Source of the DNA: Protonemura montana
Lineage: Eukaryota > Arthropoda > Insecta > Plecoptera > Nemouridae
DNA length: 64,000 bases
NCBI GenBank assembly: GCA_947568835.1
Contig: OX387604.1
Location: 15,343,076 to 15,407,075, forward strand
Direction: 5' to 3'
The translations under genes were made by a program, and so were the position numbers. This document shows, piece after piece, positions 30,248-44,400 of the stretch (position 1 is the first letter of the stretch; each line of letters starts with the position of its first letter). A model generated the notes under the pieces. That model was not told the DNA's origin and did not search any database. It saw nothing but the letters and a program-made list of their open reading frames with translations.

Positions 30248-33200
30248 ATGCGGCCGTCCAAGAAGATGTGGCTGCTCATGATGGTCGGCGTCGTCCTCGT
30301 GGTGGCCCAGTACCATGTGTCCACCTCTTGGCTTCTGCAGGCGAGTCAAGCTGGAGCGACTCTCGACTCATCCATCGTATCAGCCAGCACCCCAGACGAA
30401 CTCGTTAAGAGGTTGCAGGCCGACACTTTCCTAGCATCCTCGATCAACTCTTCTGTCCTGCGTCAACTTGTAGTCCATGTGGCAAGGGAGCTGGGAGTTG
30501 GTGGAAGCGTCGCGACGCCTTCTCCTGCGACGCCTACGACTCCTGCGACGCCGCCGGTCACGTTGTACATCATAACGCCGACGTACCGGAGGCCAGAGCA
30601 GATAGCCGAGTTGACACGATTGGGACAAACGTTGATGCTAGTGCCGAATGTCCATTGGTTGGTGATTGAAGATGCAGTTACCTGTACGCAGCAAGTGACG
30701 GAGTTGCTGGTGCGGATGGGACTGCGCTTTGAACATCTTACTGGTGAGTCAATTGAGTTGTGAGTGAAACAATCGAATCGTGAGTGAGTCGGGAGGCGAT
30801 GAGTTAGGAACTGGGAATATTTGTACACATTTTTCACCAGTTATCAGCATAGCCTCTAAAGTTGTTCCCATAATTTTTGCTACACCTGTATTTCTTAACT
30901 TAGATCTCATTACTCAACTACTTTGCTATAGACATGTTCACCCGAATATAGGTGGCTGACCTATCACAGTATGTATTTTTGCCGTGACTTGGCACCAACG
31001 ATCGGAGCGAAACAGTGCGAAACTGCGAAACTGTCCGAGAGTACTTACAGCTCAGATCTATAATGTGCGCACTGGTCATCGCAATTTTTATTAGCTGCAA
31101 TTTGCATAGTGAATAAGTTTTTTTGAGACATTTTTTGGATGTTAACTTCGTGTTGAATTAAGAAGATCATGCAAATAATGACAATGATTTACGCGCGTCA
31201 ATAACTGAAGGTCGTCAATTAGAATGGCAAAAGGTCATTACCCTCCTTTCATGTGCGGATGCTGATTTTCTGCGCACTCCAGCGGAATTTTCACGGATTT
31301 TTGACTGTATACGTAATATGTCACGTTAAAATGGGTTTTAGACTCACGTCTACTTCATCTAACCTTAGCACTAGTTTTTATATCATATCTATCATATCTT
31401 ATTCCTGATGCGATTTCATTCCTAGGCTAAAAAATATAGACACCTACGTACCTTGACCTGCAGTGTGATTTCCGCACCATATTAACCGTTTTTGAATCTA
31501 AAAGAAAATGTATGTATAACAATGATAATGGTCTTAATTTTGCAACAGCTATTGGGAAATGTTGCAAAATTAACAATGGTCGATTACCGACTCGAAAAGT
31601 GTCGAATGCCAATATTCGGATTATGGTACAGCTTTTAACCAACGAAATGATCTAGCAAGGGTTTCCGGATAAACAACTTGCGATGCCCATGGCCAGGTTA
31701 CTTTGTTCAAGAAATGCGAGTAGCTCTATGTCCCCCTAATTCGCTATACCTTATTACATTGAATCTCTTGACCTTTTTGGGCTGCACGTCAGGGCTTTAA
31801 ATCACCCCAAAATTTTCCCTCAGGGAATTTATATCATACACTATTCAGCCCCACCCATAAATCTCCAAAGATTGGTACATTTGAATGATTCCTGTGTCAT
31901 TTCATCTTTTCCCAGCACCCATGCCCGGTTTCTACAAAGACAAGCGAGGTCCAAAACCTCGTGGAGTGTCCAACAGAAACAGGGGTCTTCAGTGGCTCCG
32001 TAAGAATGCAACGTCCGGGGTGTTCTATTTCGCTGATGACGACAACACGTATGACATCCAGCTCTTCGAAGAGGTGAGTCGCGCCTCGATTGCAAGCAGC
32101 GCGAGCACCAAACTAAATTAAAGTTGGAAAGGTAATCTTTCCACCGGGATCAGGCGGGATCACCCGGCTTTATGTGTTTCTCGGGCGGCTATCCACGAAT
32201 TCTTCAAGACGATTTTCTCGTCTCGTGGTTAGACCATTTTGTGGGCGAATGCTCTGGAGGAGTGCTTGAGGAATCCATACTTGATAATTTTGCTAGAAAT
32301 TCATAAATTTTCTGGTAATTTTTCCGAAATTTTAAGATTTTCTTGTACCCTTCCTCTACAAACAATCTATTTACATATCCACCACACCAGCTACATGCCG
32401 CTGAGGAACTATCCAAACTAATCAACTAATGAAACGCAGAGATCCAACAATCGTTCCCTAATGCGTAGATTAATTTTGCAGATCCGATCCACGAAACGTG
32501 TGGCGATGTGGCCTGTGGGCTTGTGTACCCGTTACGGACTGAGTTCACCCATCGTGCGGACAAACGGCTCGTTTGCAGGCTTCTACGACGGCTGGATCGC
32601 CGGCAGAAAGTTCCCGGTGGACATGGCAGGGTTTGCCGTCAACGTAGCGTTCCTCTTATCGGTGGGTACTGGAGGACACCCGAAGGATAAGCACATGCAT
32701 TGCTAAAGTGGCAGTAACTTTGTTCCTTGCAGCTGCAAATCACTGAAACCGATAAGATTCCGGGCCTATTATGTTAAGTGACAGCTGACAGTCAATAATC
32801 ACCTGATATTGCAGTGACAGAAATAGAAAATGTTCGCATTTGCGAAATTGGCATGAATGTAGTGTCATGGTACTCAGATATAAATAGTTTTAATCAGCAT
32901 CTTTGATAGAAACAAAGAAAATCGGTTATTCCATATTGGTTAATTTAGACTTTTGAAAACGGGGCCATCATCCATGATGTCCTGAACGCAATAAGGTCAA
33001 GCCATCGTTTGAGCTAACGCTCCAATGACAATAGCTTATTACTTCCTCTAAGTCAATATTTGTCGCAGTCAAGAGAGTACCGATGTGTCCGCTATTAATT
33101 AATCCGATTGCGCCGATTGCGCCATTGCGCCACTTGAACCCCTTAATTCGCATCTGGGGAACCACAAAATCTGTGCAAAGATAGGATATTCTGAACTGTG

Positions 33201-33666
33201 GAATTTGAATCACACTCACGTGCCTTCATAACTGAAGACTACACGGAATATCCCTTGCCATGTCAGGTTTATCCATAAATGCACATTACTAATATATAAG
33301 TTCTGACTGTGTTTCAGAGGCCCAAAGCGTTAATGCCTTACAGACCTGGATTTGAAGAGGATGGATTCTTGAAGAGTCTGGCGCCTTTTGAACCAAAAGA
33401 GATTGAACTGAAAGCAGACAACTGTACTCTGGTCAGTTAACACACATTGTTTATATTGAATTGAGTGGTAATGTCTCGATTATTGCAGCGACTGGTTAGT
33501 GATGTCTGACATCGAACGACAGATGTCTGATTGCGAAATTTGGGCCTGTGTGTTTCAGGTCCTCGTGTGGCATACTCAAACGAAACGTAACGAACCATCG
33601 GCTGTGCTCGACGCCACGAAATATAACAACACAAATCTGCTCCTTCTTAAACGACAAATCGTCTGA
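30248..33666 (+). CDS. Beta-1,3-glucuronyltransferase (B3GAT/GlcAT family), 5 exons
   Basis: This is a type II Golgi enzyme that transfers glucuronic acid from UDP-GlcA to a terminal galactose, in the glycosaminoglycan linker (GlcAT-I) or in glycoprotein/glycolipid glycans (GlcAT-P/S). Exons 30248-30743, 31916-32073, 32482-32661, 33318-33431 and 33559-33666 join in phase (351 aa; human members are 323-335). The membrane anchor is at ~8-25 ([14 protein letters not shown]), followed by a Pro/Thr-rich stem. The catalytic domain opens with [13 protein letters not shown]. The metal-binding DDD is at 206-208 (FADDDNTYD). The probable catalytic base is Glu292 in PGFEEDG, aligned with the GYQES Glu of human B3GAT1. 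The acceptor/UDP-binding VLVWHTQT is at 317-324. The C-terminus ends soon after, in LLLLKRQIV. The paralogue cannot be assigned by eye. Confidence 0.92.
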
Positions 33667-34425
33667 AGATGGTATCAAGAATCAGAACAAAGCTCTGAAA
33701 AAAAAATGATCGCTGCAGCTACGAGCTTAGTTTGCTCGCGCTATAGACTATATTGAAATGGAACTTGTACTAAATTAGGCATGACTATCATTATAATATT
33801 AAGCGCGTCGCGTATTTTTGAGCAATTGTATAACGATATATCAGGGTCATGTCATACGGAACGAGAACTGAGGATGAAGAAGTTGGAGCATTAAGGACGA
33901 TATAACGAGGCCTAACGGATCAGGCTCAAAACTCTACGAAAGTATCTTCACTGCAAAAGCACCCACATGTTATAAAACTATATTTTCAATTACATTTGTC
34001 GATTGTTTAAGTAGGCTGCATCCTACGCATGAACAATGCTCCGCACTCTTGACTGCCACCATCCAGATGAGAACATTAATGGCCAGAATTGAACAGTGAA
34101 CACTCTTCCTTTCGTGATTCGTTCGCAACCCAGTAGCTTTCGACCTTTCCATGCAGACTGTTGTATTTTTTACGATCAGCCAGTAACCTGTACATATATA
34201 CATAAACATATTATTATTATATACCTTATACATAAACTATTATTAAACGAGAATGAAACGATTAAAAGGCTATCACCGATTACCTACCTTTCATTACTGA
34301 TTAGTGGATAGTTGACCTTTACCTTTTGCTGGAAGTAGCATACCTGGCTATGAAAAGATAAGGCACTTAATCTATGGTCGAGCCAAGTAGTCACAGTGCA
34401 TTTCGCGATCTGCCAGCATTGCACT

Positions 34426-37400
34426 ATGTACGTGTTTCTGATTTGTGGAATTCTCACCATCCTTGGGTTCAGACTGCTGAATGCGCACGTACCACCTCCA
34501 GTTTTCGGGATCTACCATCAGCCAGGAGTGTGGTATCACTTGAAAACATGCTTCATCTATGTCATACTAATTACAAGAAAGGTAAGCTACATGTGTAGTG
34601 CCTGCAAAGATTCAAGCTTCTACTAGATTGCTTAGAAAAGCACTTCGCACTGCTTGCTTTCCTATGGAATCTAAAATAAGAACCAGTGTAATAAGGACTT
34701 ACACAGACGGAAGATGCCAATCGTGTTCAAAGAAATCGTGCAAGTGTTCCATGCATATCCACGTGACCACACAACACGGAAATAATAATTTTGCTAGCAA
34801 GCTGTCTCTGTCTATGCACTAATTGCCTTTGCTTCATTACTGTCGGTGACTTTCGCGGAATGTTTTCATGTTCTCTGCGAGGGGATTTTGCACCCAATTT
34901 TAATAGGAAGGTTTTAGGCAGAAGAAAACATTTTAAGAATTATCTATTCTCTCGAATGATTTCGGGGAGAGCATGCCTTTGAAGTGAGATAGGCAAATTA
35001 TAAGATATATAGTATCACATAGTATCGCCGTAGATCACAGTAAGAGTATGTTGTTTTTAGGCTCTAAACTTTTGGAAGAGTGCCGAAGGAGAAGAAAGCC
35101 AGCAAGACGACCATGTGAAAGGTGACAAAGTAACTGCTACAGCAGGTTACGGCGTGAAATCCAGACCGACTCCCGAATCTATGGATTGTCGGCAAACGCT
35201 TTCAAACGATTCCAAGGTAAGACAAGGCCATAGTCCTAAATTTCACCATGAGAATAAGGGGGGGGGGGGGTGGTACAGGTATGAAGAGAGTAATCTTTTC
35301 AAAACTGCTACAAAGCCTCTTCCTCAGTTCTCAAACGAAGTTTTGAAACTTGTAGCTTTTTTGTTAATGTCTAGCAACATGGGTACTCAAACCATTCTTA
35401 ATTTTTTTAAGAATGGCTACCAGCAAAGCTAGAATTGCACATGAATTGTCATTCACAATACGCGATTTCAACTACTTATGTGTCAGGCACGGGAGTTATC
35501 AGTTAAGGTACTGTTGCACAAATTACGGAAAATTTCTTTTCCAGGCACATGAAAGTTTCAAGCAATAGATTTTGTCGGGTTTATTGAGTTACAGCTGTGG
35601 TTACATGGTATTTACTGAGTTTGAGTGTGCTCTCTCCATTTTCTGATTTTGCTCATTCAGTTCAAACTTCAGATTGAAACTTCCAAATTTGTTGTTTTCT
35701 AGAATGCTTTGCACTTCAACCACACTTCCTGTTCCACTATGCGTTAGATGTAACTACTTACTCGTAACGTCCAGAAACAATAAACAATACATGGCCATCA
35801 TTCCAGAAGTCAGCCGAAAAATATATGTTTTTTTTCTGTTTGATGTGTTGTATTCGATTAATACCAATAACGAAGATTTTTATCCATCTTATTAAGTAGA
35901 TTCAAAATTATTGTTTTGGATAGATGATGTCTCTATAGAGTTATATCGTTGGGTGTGTAATCAGGCGTAACAGAAACAGACTTGTCGACGCCTCATATCA
36001 TCTGAGCAAATTGATTGCAGGCGATAGACGCAGTATATTTCAATCTCGCCAGTGGAGACGGAAGCAATCTTATCATAGGCTCTGCACACCGGCCCCATGG
36101 GGTGGTAGACGGATTCATTTATCTGCAAGTATGTACAATATAAAGTATGAAGTATGTTGTATTTAGAATTTAGAATGTAGTATGTAGTATATAGTATATG
36201 TATACCACTACTAGCATTTAGATTTATTCTACAAGAGGAAAGCAAAACTTTACCAACTTTACACGACAGTTTCGACAGATCTCCAGCGGACATGGATACC
36301 CTTGGGTGCATGTTGTCGGATTTCGAAGCCAGTGAGGCACTCTTCTGTCGCACTTTCCCATTCCCAGAGGCCAAATACATTATTCAAACCAAAACACTAA
36401 ATAATTGACTGATCACTGAGTGGGGGCTGCTGTACGCAGATGTTGTTTACTTACGACTTAAAAAACCACCCTCAACTGAAATACTCTGAATCAGGAGTGG
36501 AATACCAATCAGAACAAGTGCTTCCTTTCCCTAGATGTTTTAATATTGAAAGATGTTCGAATGTAACAACTTTGGCACATTTAGCAATGGTCACAATCCT
36601 GCAGCATCACGATTAATTTGGTGAAATTGGGAAAAAATTTAGATTTTCTGCGTTGCAAATGCATATATAATATGAAGAGCAGCAAGGATTGCATGAAATT
36701 AAATCAGTTGCCTCTTTTTGCTAATTGTTGTTCTTACTCTGTAAGGTGGCCAGCTCTGGCTTACTGTTGACCCCAAAGCTCCCAGACACCCTGCTCTTCC
36801 GATGCGACGATGAAGGGAGCAACACGTATGGTGCGGAGGGTATCAAGCTTACACCCTTCATGCCGATGCGCACGTGGAGAATTCAGTACGACGGACCCAT
36901 GAAGTAACTATACTACAGTTTCATTCACTCATTCACTTAATGACAATATCCCCTCTCACTCCTCCTCATATCAGTATACTGACAAGGTTAGGCAAGAAGC
37001 TAGGTGGCACACTATACTTAAAAGTTTAAGTATAGTTACTAGTGTAGTATAAATGTCATACATAATATTGATTAAGGATATCTTTTATCATTGCTTATTG
37101 ATATACATGGTACCACTGGTCAATGCGATGGGTGGGAGGGTTGGGGGGGGGGGGGGGGGGTGTGCACATATTAGATATTAGAATAGTCAGTAACTTGCAG
37201 TTCCATTCAAATGGTCACACTCGAAATCCTTACCATTGCAGAATTTGATTCCAATTCGAGGAGACTAAAAGCACTGCATAAAAAAATATAGGTTAAATGT
37301 CTTAAGCTTGACAGGGCTTTTGGTGGCGTGGCAGGCCATATCTTTCTCATTGTGCAAAAATATAGATCGTCGATGAATGAAGACTTTAGAACAGTGTCAT

Positions 37401-39906
37401 GCTGTTCTTGCATTCATGATGCATGTTTCTGTACGGTTGTAATATTCACAAAAATTTGGAATCCCATAAAAAGCATAAACAGAACTAAAAGGATCCTAAG
37501 AGATCCTAGAGGCGAAGCCTTATATAAGAAGGGGCTCGCATGGATTTTACCCCCACCAGAATAAAATACGAAATTAATGTAATTGTGAAGAAAAACTTTA
37601 TGCTATTCAGTAAAGTACGTTTCAGAAATTTCCAATTTGAAAATTGTCATTTTGGACCTATGATTGAGGATTTAATTGGTAGGAACATAGATCAACACAT
37701 CTTAGGCTGGGCGGTCATCTCAAAATGACAGCTCCAAGTCACAATATGTACCAATCCTAACTTCTGATCCACCTGCAATCACCTAAAAATAACCCACTTT
37801 ATCACATGCAAGGTATTTCTTGATAATTAATCTAATAAAAAGTTTTCCTAACATAAAAACATCTCTTCAGCGTATGGTCAAGGCAAAATATCGACTGCCA
37901 AATTAATCTTTTTCCTGCTAACAGGTACCAAAACGAAAAACTTCCGCCTGTACATGTGAAAATAGATGCTGTTTGGAGCTCGAATCTGCCCATATTTGAT
38001 TTCGACACGGACATGGATTGCCTTGCAGTGGCCCGAGGAATGGCGAGGCAGCCCTGGACCAGGAACTATTTCCACACCGTGCAAGAGTAAGCAAAGTCCT
38101 ACTAGATTTTACACTTCCTTATCCCACACAAAAAGAATTACATTGGTCTAGAACGTCCAAATATGATACCAAAGACCCTTTGTGAATGCTTGATAAATGC
38201 ATGTTCTACTCTTACAGCACCAATCCAGTACCAATTTTAGTTTATCACATCAGTGCACACCATATGCACAATAAGAGACAGGCAATATTTATGTAGCATG
38301 GTATATTTTCAATCATTACTAAATTTGTTATACCTAGCAAGGTGGTACCTTAGAGAAAATAATACGGGTATTATTTTAATACCCTTATTACAGGTGCCCC
38401 AAAAGTTGACGTAATGCTATCTGAGGAAACAAACCAATGAAACTGCATTGTGAAATTGCAGCTTCCACCAGACGCATTACGAACAGCACGGAGACCTATT
38501 CGGCAGCGCACAGATTGGTGAGAAAACCGTGCCCCTACGCATGCAAGGAGTACGCGATCACAGCTACGCTAGGCGCCGCGAGTGGAAGAGCTTTCATCGA
38601 TATGGGCTTCATTTCCTAACGCTTGACGACGGCACCCGGATCTCTGTTGGGGTCGTTTGTGCTCCCCTCGTTTTCTCACGCATGGAGTTAGGTATGTACT
38701 ACTTGCATTCAGAATGCAACATTAAGTGACCCTCAAATTTTCCACCATCGGCACAAATACAGACCTAAGCTCAAAGAAAACATCCAGATCTGGAAGTAAA
38801 TATAGTGAGTGACTGCTAAAACGAGAATATTATGTTTCAATTTCTTAAATGCCAGATAGTACTAAGATAATTACGGTGTAACACAGTTCAAATTTAGATT
38901 TTTTTCTTTTTCAAAGTGCTTCAAAGCATTCCTCTGTTTTGTTGAGTATGTCAGCCCAAAACTTTGAATTAAGTTTAAATTTTGGGCTTGTTGACCAAGT
39001 GGCTAGACAGTTTGGCATATCCTGGCCTCCCAAAACGTCAAACCACTAGACCTTGTCTGGGGCCAGCAAACTCAACAACCTAGAGCGATGCCGTGAAGCA
39101 CATCGAAACATCCAACCGTGGCTCAGGAAAGCAACATGCAACAGAAATATAGTGTAATATACTTTAGTCATTTTTGGATCATGTACTTTTCCCTTTATCA
39201 ATGCTTTTCAGTTGATTAGAATTAAATCCCCAAGCAACTGTCTATCACTTGCAATAAAGAAAGGACTACATCACAACTCCTACTGTCAACTAGATTCTGG
39301 GAGAGTAAATACTTGTTTGGCAGTAACAGAGTAGTTCTGGTAAGTTTTTTACTGACTTTTTTTAATGCAGGCTATATGTGTTTGCCTGGGGGAAAGATTG
39401 TTCCGGTCCAGTCCTGCGATCTACCTCTCGAGCAACATGGGGAGGGAGGGCAACCGCCCCGAGACTACGCATTTACCTTTGTTGCAGGTAACACTTGAAA
39501 CGTTTTAGTATAATCGATATGCATTATTTTTATTATTTGGTCGCCAGAGTCAACAAGATATGTGTGGGTGTTCATTTATGAAGATTCTCAATAGCTCTCC
39601 CGTACTGTTTTAATCCAAAAAAAGGAAATTAAATTTTACTTAATATGCAAAACACGTTTATTGAGAAGCAAATCGTTTGTTCTAGATGGCCAAAATTACG
39701 TGGTGCAAGTAGATGTCACAGATTCCCCTGAATTCTACGTTGGTTGGGAATGGGAGTCCCGAGTGGTGGAACGTCTTGCACGTTTCCGAGTGAACGGGAT
39801 CCCGGGATTTGGGGCAGCTGAATGGCAATACAGATACATGGGCGGTCGGCCCGCCCACATTCAGCAAACTGATCCAGCCTGGACCCATGATATTGTCAAA
39901 GCGTGA
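34426..39906 (+). CDS. Membrane-anchored protein of an unnamed conserved family (435 aa, 8 exons)
   Basis: Exons 34426-34581, 35061-35216, 36021-36128, 36746-36903, 37925-38086, 38462-38691, 39371-39487 and 39686-39906 join in phase. The N-terminus is one hydrophobic helix (MYVFLICGILTILGFRLLNA), a signal anchor. Conserved-looking blocks follow: DAVYFNLASGDGSNLIIGSA, MRTWRIQYDGPMK, FDFDTDMDC, FHQTHYEQHGDLFGSAQIG, VRDHSYARRREWKSFHRYGL, GTRISVGVV, and SPEFYVGWEWESRVVERL with FGAAEWQYRYMGG. From memory these resemble the lipocalin-like DUF7064/DUF7065 (CrtC/AttH-type) domains, which in some invertebrate proteins precede phosphoenolpyruvate-synthase-like domains. Here the protein stops after that domain. 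The many Trp/Tyr/His residues fit a beta-barrel binding hydrophobic ligands, but the activity is unknown. A polyadenylation signal lies at 40443. Confidence 0.85.
36130..36210 (+). repeat. TAGTATGTAGTATATAG-type simple repeat in intron 3 of the 435-aa gene
   Basis: Short units of GTAGTATGTAGTATATAGTA occur right after the exon 3 donor. Confidence 0.6.
37140..37161 (+). repeat. Poly-G tract
   Basis: A run of about 20 G lies in an intron of the 435-aa gene. Comparable C runs occur at 45045-45064, 47670-47692, 61476-61489 and 8020-8032, and a G run at 35262-35271. Lengths of such tracts are unreliable in assemblies. Confidence 0.8.
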
Positions 39907-41474
39907 CAAGCCATTGTCCAGTGATAATATTTCCAGCCATATCTTAGGCTCACTTTCTTAGAATCACAAAGATTTTACATCTTTTGTTGATGCTAAATGT
40001 TGCCTTGGTGATGAAACTTAGTTGGAGGTCCATCCGTAGATGTGTGGCAGTTTGACATACTTGTTATTAAATTATGCTTTGAGGCAGGATATTAGTTGAA
40101 AGTTTTAGTCATAGCTATATTTGATTATGTGAATCAAAACGTTTGTAATTGTAGGGATAAACGGTAAATGCCCACTCTCACGTTCTTCTCTTAAAGGTGT
40201 CATTTGTGTTTAAAAGACCTAGATCCTCAGCTTCATTTTTCAGAAATACAAAAGCGGGACTTTTTATGCAGAGCATAATATTTTTTGAAAATACTTTCGC
40301 AGTGCATTTTTTCCTGTGGAGATTACGAGAAATTGCTTTAATCACTTCGTTATCTGGGCCCTAACCGATTGAAGATTATAGAGCCTTGTACAGATTGATG
40401 CACTTAGCTTAAGTGGCTCTGGCTAGTAATTTGCCAAGTACTAATAAAGTATTTAACACAGATTTTTAAGCCACTTAGCAGTGTTGAATTTGCAATTTAT
40501 TCCAAAAATCCTATACTTACCTACTTGGATCATTTGCAAGTTCTCTCGGCTCATGTCAAATAGCAGAAAGTCAATCACACATTCTCCAAACAACTATTTC
40601 AAGATGAAAATAACTCGAGGGTTTACCACACTAGCTCATAACAAAGAGCAGTCTCGTTAGGTTACCACCTAAATTAGCTACGCTTTTGATTCACTAAATT
40701 TGCAGGTGGGTTTTTTACAAAACCAAATAACTGTCTAGCAAGCATCCACCTAGTACCAGTTTCTGTGGTGCATTTCAAAATAAAATGCCTTTCGTCTCGT
40801 TATTTGCTTGGCAACAACCAATAATTCCATCGTTGTTTTCATGTAAATTTCTTGGTGTGCCAGGACAGAAGACATTGTTATATTAACTAATTCAAAAGAC
40901 TTTTGTTGTACTGAAGTGCAAATGTAAGCGTTGAAGCAGAAAAACCGGACGGGTAATTACCAATCATCAATATTTTGAAGTGAAGAATCATTGAGTTTCT
41001 CTTACGAGAAACTGGGTGGTGGTGGCCATGTAGAAGGATAACAGTGCTGAAAGTTAAGAAGATTTCTAGCATTTTTACCTACTATGCAGAAAGAGTCATT
41101 TCTTAAAATATCATAGAAGAAGAAACGACTACATTTTTAGACATCTTTCCTCCAGGTCAAAGGGAAAAAAACAAGATGCTGTGTATTATGTTATATTATA
41201 AAAAAAATTTATTGGACAAAATACTGTCACTCAGGATAAAAACTACCAAAAAACTGCGTACACACAGCCTTCTAACAACATTTATCCACAGATCTAAAAG
41301 GTTAGAAGGGAGTGAGTCATTTTTGTTGGTGGTAAATATACTGAATAGACAGTAAACGAATATAACACACAGAAAAAAAAGTGTAATAAATAAATAAATA
41401 GCTACACAAACACATGTTCGATTGACGCAAACAAAGCAAGCGCTAAGTAATATCGTTGTTAAGTGTGGTGCAGA
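39907..41474. other. Convergent intergenic region
   Basis: This region lies between the 3' ends of the 435-aa gene (+) and IPPK (-). It holds the plus-strand AATAAA at 40443-40448 and a minus-strand signal (TTTATT on the plus strand near 41209). No gene is seen. Confidence 0.5.
40443..40448 (+). promoter_or_regulatory. Polyadenylation signal AATAAA for the 435-aa gene
   Basis: A canonical hexamer lies 537 nt after the stop codon on the gene's strand. It is a plausible 3' end, not proven. Confidence 0.4.
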
Positions 41475-44400
41475 TTATTGAAGCTGGTCAACACAAGCAA
41501 TCAATGTCTCTAGGTCTCGTTTTCGATGCTTCTCGATGCACGACATAGGCTTTGGATCAAGATCGGAAACCCCTACATTCATTACGTAGCAGACAGAGTC
41601 GAGGTCACGCACTACATGACATGGGTCTAGCGGTGGTATCTGGCGTTCACAATCCGCGCGTTGAAACGCCATCATCACCGAGCAGTCTTTTGCTGTCGTT
41701 GCCAACAAGTAGCGCTGGATTCCGGTCAGCGTACGAGACGTCAGCACCGCATCTACATATGAGTAGTCGTCGTGCAGCAGCCCCATTGAGGACTCGTCAC
41801 GGAATGAACGGTACACACGGTCTGCGCCATTCACCTGCGTGCATAGATCTATCATTACAAAGCTATACTAAAAGTCTCATCGCAGATAGATATGGTGGGA
41901 TTTAGCCAAGATACTTGAAACAATACCACTTTCAAGAGAAGGGTTTACCAGGTAGCTTGGGACAGAATTAATTAACTCATTTTACTACAAATTGACTTTT
42001 CCCATGGTTCAGCTCCCTTTTAGATTGCTCCACAGCTGATAGAATTTTTTTTTACCTCTCTTTTGATTCTAACTTTGATTTATAATTGTCACTGTACATC
42101 TTGGAAAAGTTTTAGAGTAAGTGAGCAGATTTTCTTTGTCATCTTGGCCAGTAATCAGGGGTGTTTGGTCCAATATTTCGACAAGTCAATTTAAACTTGT
42201 TGAAGCCCTGCGATACCGATTCTGCTTATCAGATACTGAGCACTACCCACGCTTTCCCTTGTATTAACCAGGTGCTTCTACGGTATCAACAGGTATCATT
42301 GGTGATGGATGGATCCATCTCGATAGCTACCATAGAGCTATTGAACGCAGCGATCTCTAAAGCGCGATCGGCTGCATAGCCCCTTTGAACGCGACCAACC
42401 ACTCCTTAGTATCATTTAGCAAGCCATTTAGATCCACATAGCCCAATGTCTGCTTAGAAAAATATCCTTCAATGCTTGCCTCAGCACCACCATAAGCCAG
42501 GTGGGCAGGGCTGCACCTGAAAGCAGCCCGGCATGCTGACGCTTGCAAACTATTAGGACCATAGATAGCGCGGGGTTCACTGAGAGTTCGTTTCATGGTA
42601 AATGTGTCAGTAAGTGTCAATGTGTCAGTTCTTGCCTTTTTCCTTATAAAAACTTAAAAATAATTGCAGATAATAATTGACATAAAGGTGACAGCAACGG
42701 ATTTTTTTTTTTAAAAGATAGTCTAATTGATTCCAAAAATAATTGCTGAGTAGATTAAAAATTTTCATGGTTCAGTAATCAAGCACACACTGAAAAGTCG
42801 CTTAAGAAATGGTTCAAGAATAGTTTACCTCCAGCTTTTGTATGTTTAGTATCCTAGCAAGAATGCAGTCGGTGGGTAGAGGTTGCGATGCCCAATCGCA
42901 CGGCTTTTGGCTAGCCAGGGCGGCCGCCGCTCTCGTCACAAGCGAGGCTGACAGCCGCTCGCCTGCCCACTGACTGGCAGTCACTTCCTCTGCCAGCGAT
43001 AAGTCCATCCACTGCCCACCATTCAGTTGGGCAAGCTTGCGGGAGCAAGCTTCCAGTACTAGCCAGCACAGCTTCTCACGTGCCCTGCACACAACACAAG
43101 TTCACCTACATTCCAGTGAGTCAAGACCCAAGTGTCATTTAATGCAAATTTAAATACTGCTTGCATGAGACAACTTATCTCTGTATTTATCATTGTTTAC
43201 CAGGTTATTTTATCATCACAGGGAAGATATCAGTGTACAAATATAGATTTCTTGTTGTAAGTATTAAAGTATTAAGTATTATTGTAAGTATCTTCTTCAG
43301 CAACAGGCTTTGGATAGCTTGCTCTGAATGATGCGGGCCTTTAGGTTATCATAGCATTCAACTTTTGGATTTTAAATTAAAAAAATTATGTTGATAACCA
43401 ATGAGCACTGAGCAAGAGAGAAATTCTTTTCATTCCCTTTTTGAATGTACACATGCACACTAACTGAAACTGCAAGTTACAAAATAAGACACAGCGAGTC
43501 TTACTTGTGTGAGTTGGATGAGTCTTCAGGAAACCACGCATACAGTACCGAACTCAGATCACGGCCAGCTCCTTCTCCGTATACCAAAATCCCATCCTGC
43601 ACACAAGACCCACAAGAATTCAAACGACATGACTCAATCACTCTAATCACACACTCCAGGACAAACATTATTATCCGTTTCATCACCGTTGCTTTCCAAT
43701 GGGTCTGAAGCAAGGGACCATCTAAGTTTTCTCCAAAAACAAATGTATAGAAGACCTAATGCATGCCAGTGTGGTGGTGGTGGGGAGGATAATTGGTATA
43801 AAATCGAACTATAGCAGTGTTCATTGCATATAAAAATCCAAAAAGCAAATATCTTTAACCGCATTGTGCCCTAATATTCTATAAATCCTACAAGATCTTC
43901 AACTCAATGATATGTTTAGGAGCAAAAACAACTGGCATAGAAATTTGAAAATGAAAGAGTAAAAGTCACGTATAGTTCTGAACAATTTTGGAAAATACAG
44001 ATTCAAGCATGAAGGTTGGGAAACTGGGTTGATGAATGATTTGTAGAATGGCATCAGGTAATGTCTAAGTTTTTGTGACTTATGTGAACAAATTTAATTT
44101 TAGCATGGGATTTCAAGAACAACGTGAGATGTGCTGTACCTGGAAGATCTTGAGATTGTTCTGTGGATCAAATAGCAGCGCTTGGATTGCAGTCTTCATT
44201 CTGTCTCTGCACCTGGGAAGGGAGGCAGTCAGGTCAGCTACTGCTCTACTCTGGTTTGAAACATTCTTAATAAAGGTTTAAATATCTAAAAAATGAATAA
44301 AAAATTGAAGAAAGATGAGAAAAACGCTAACTTATAATTTAAACTTAAATTTTAAACTTTGTTAAATTATCCCCAAACAAGCCACATCAAATTATTTCCT

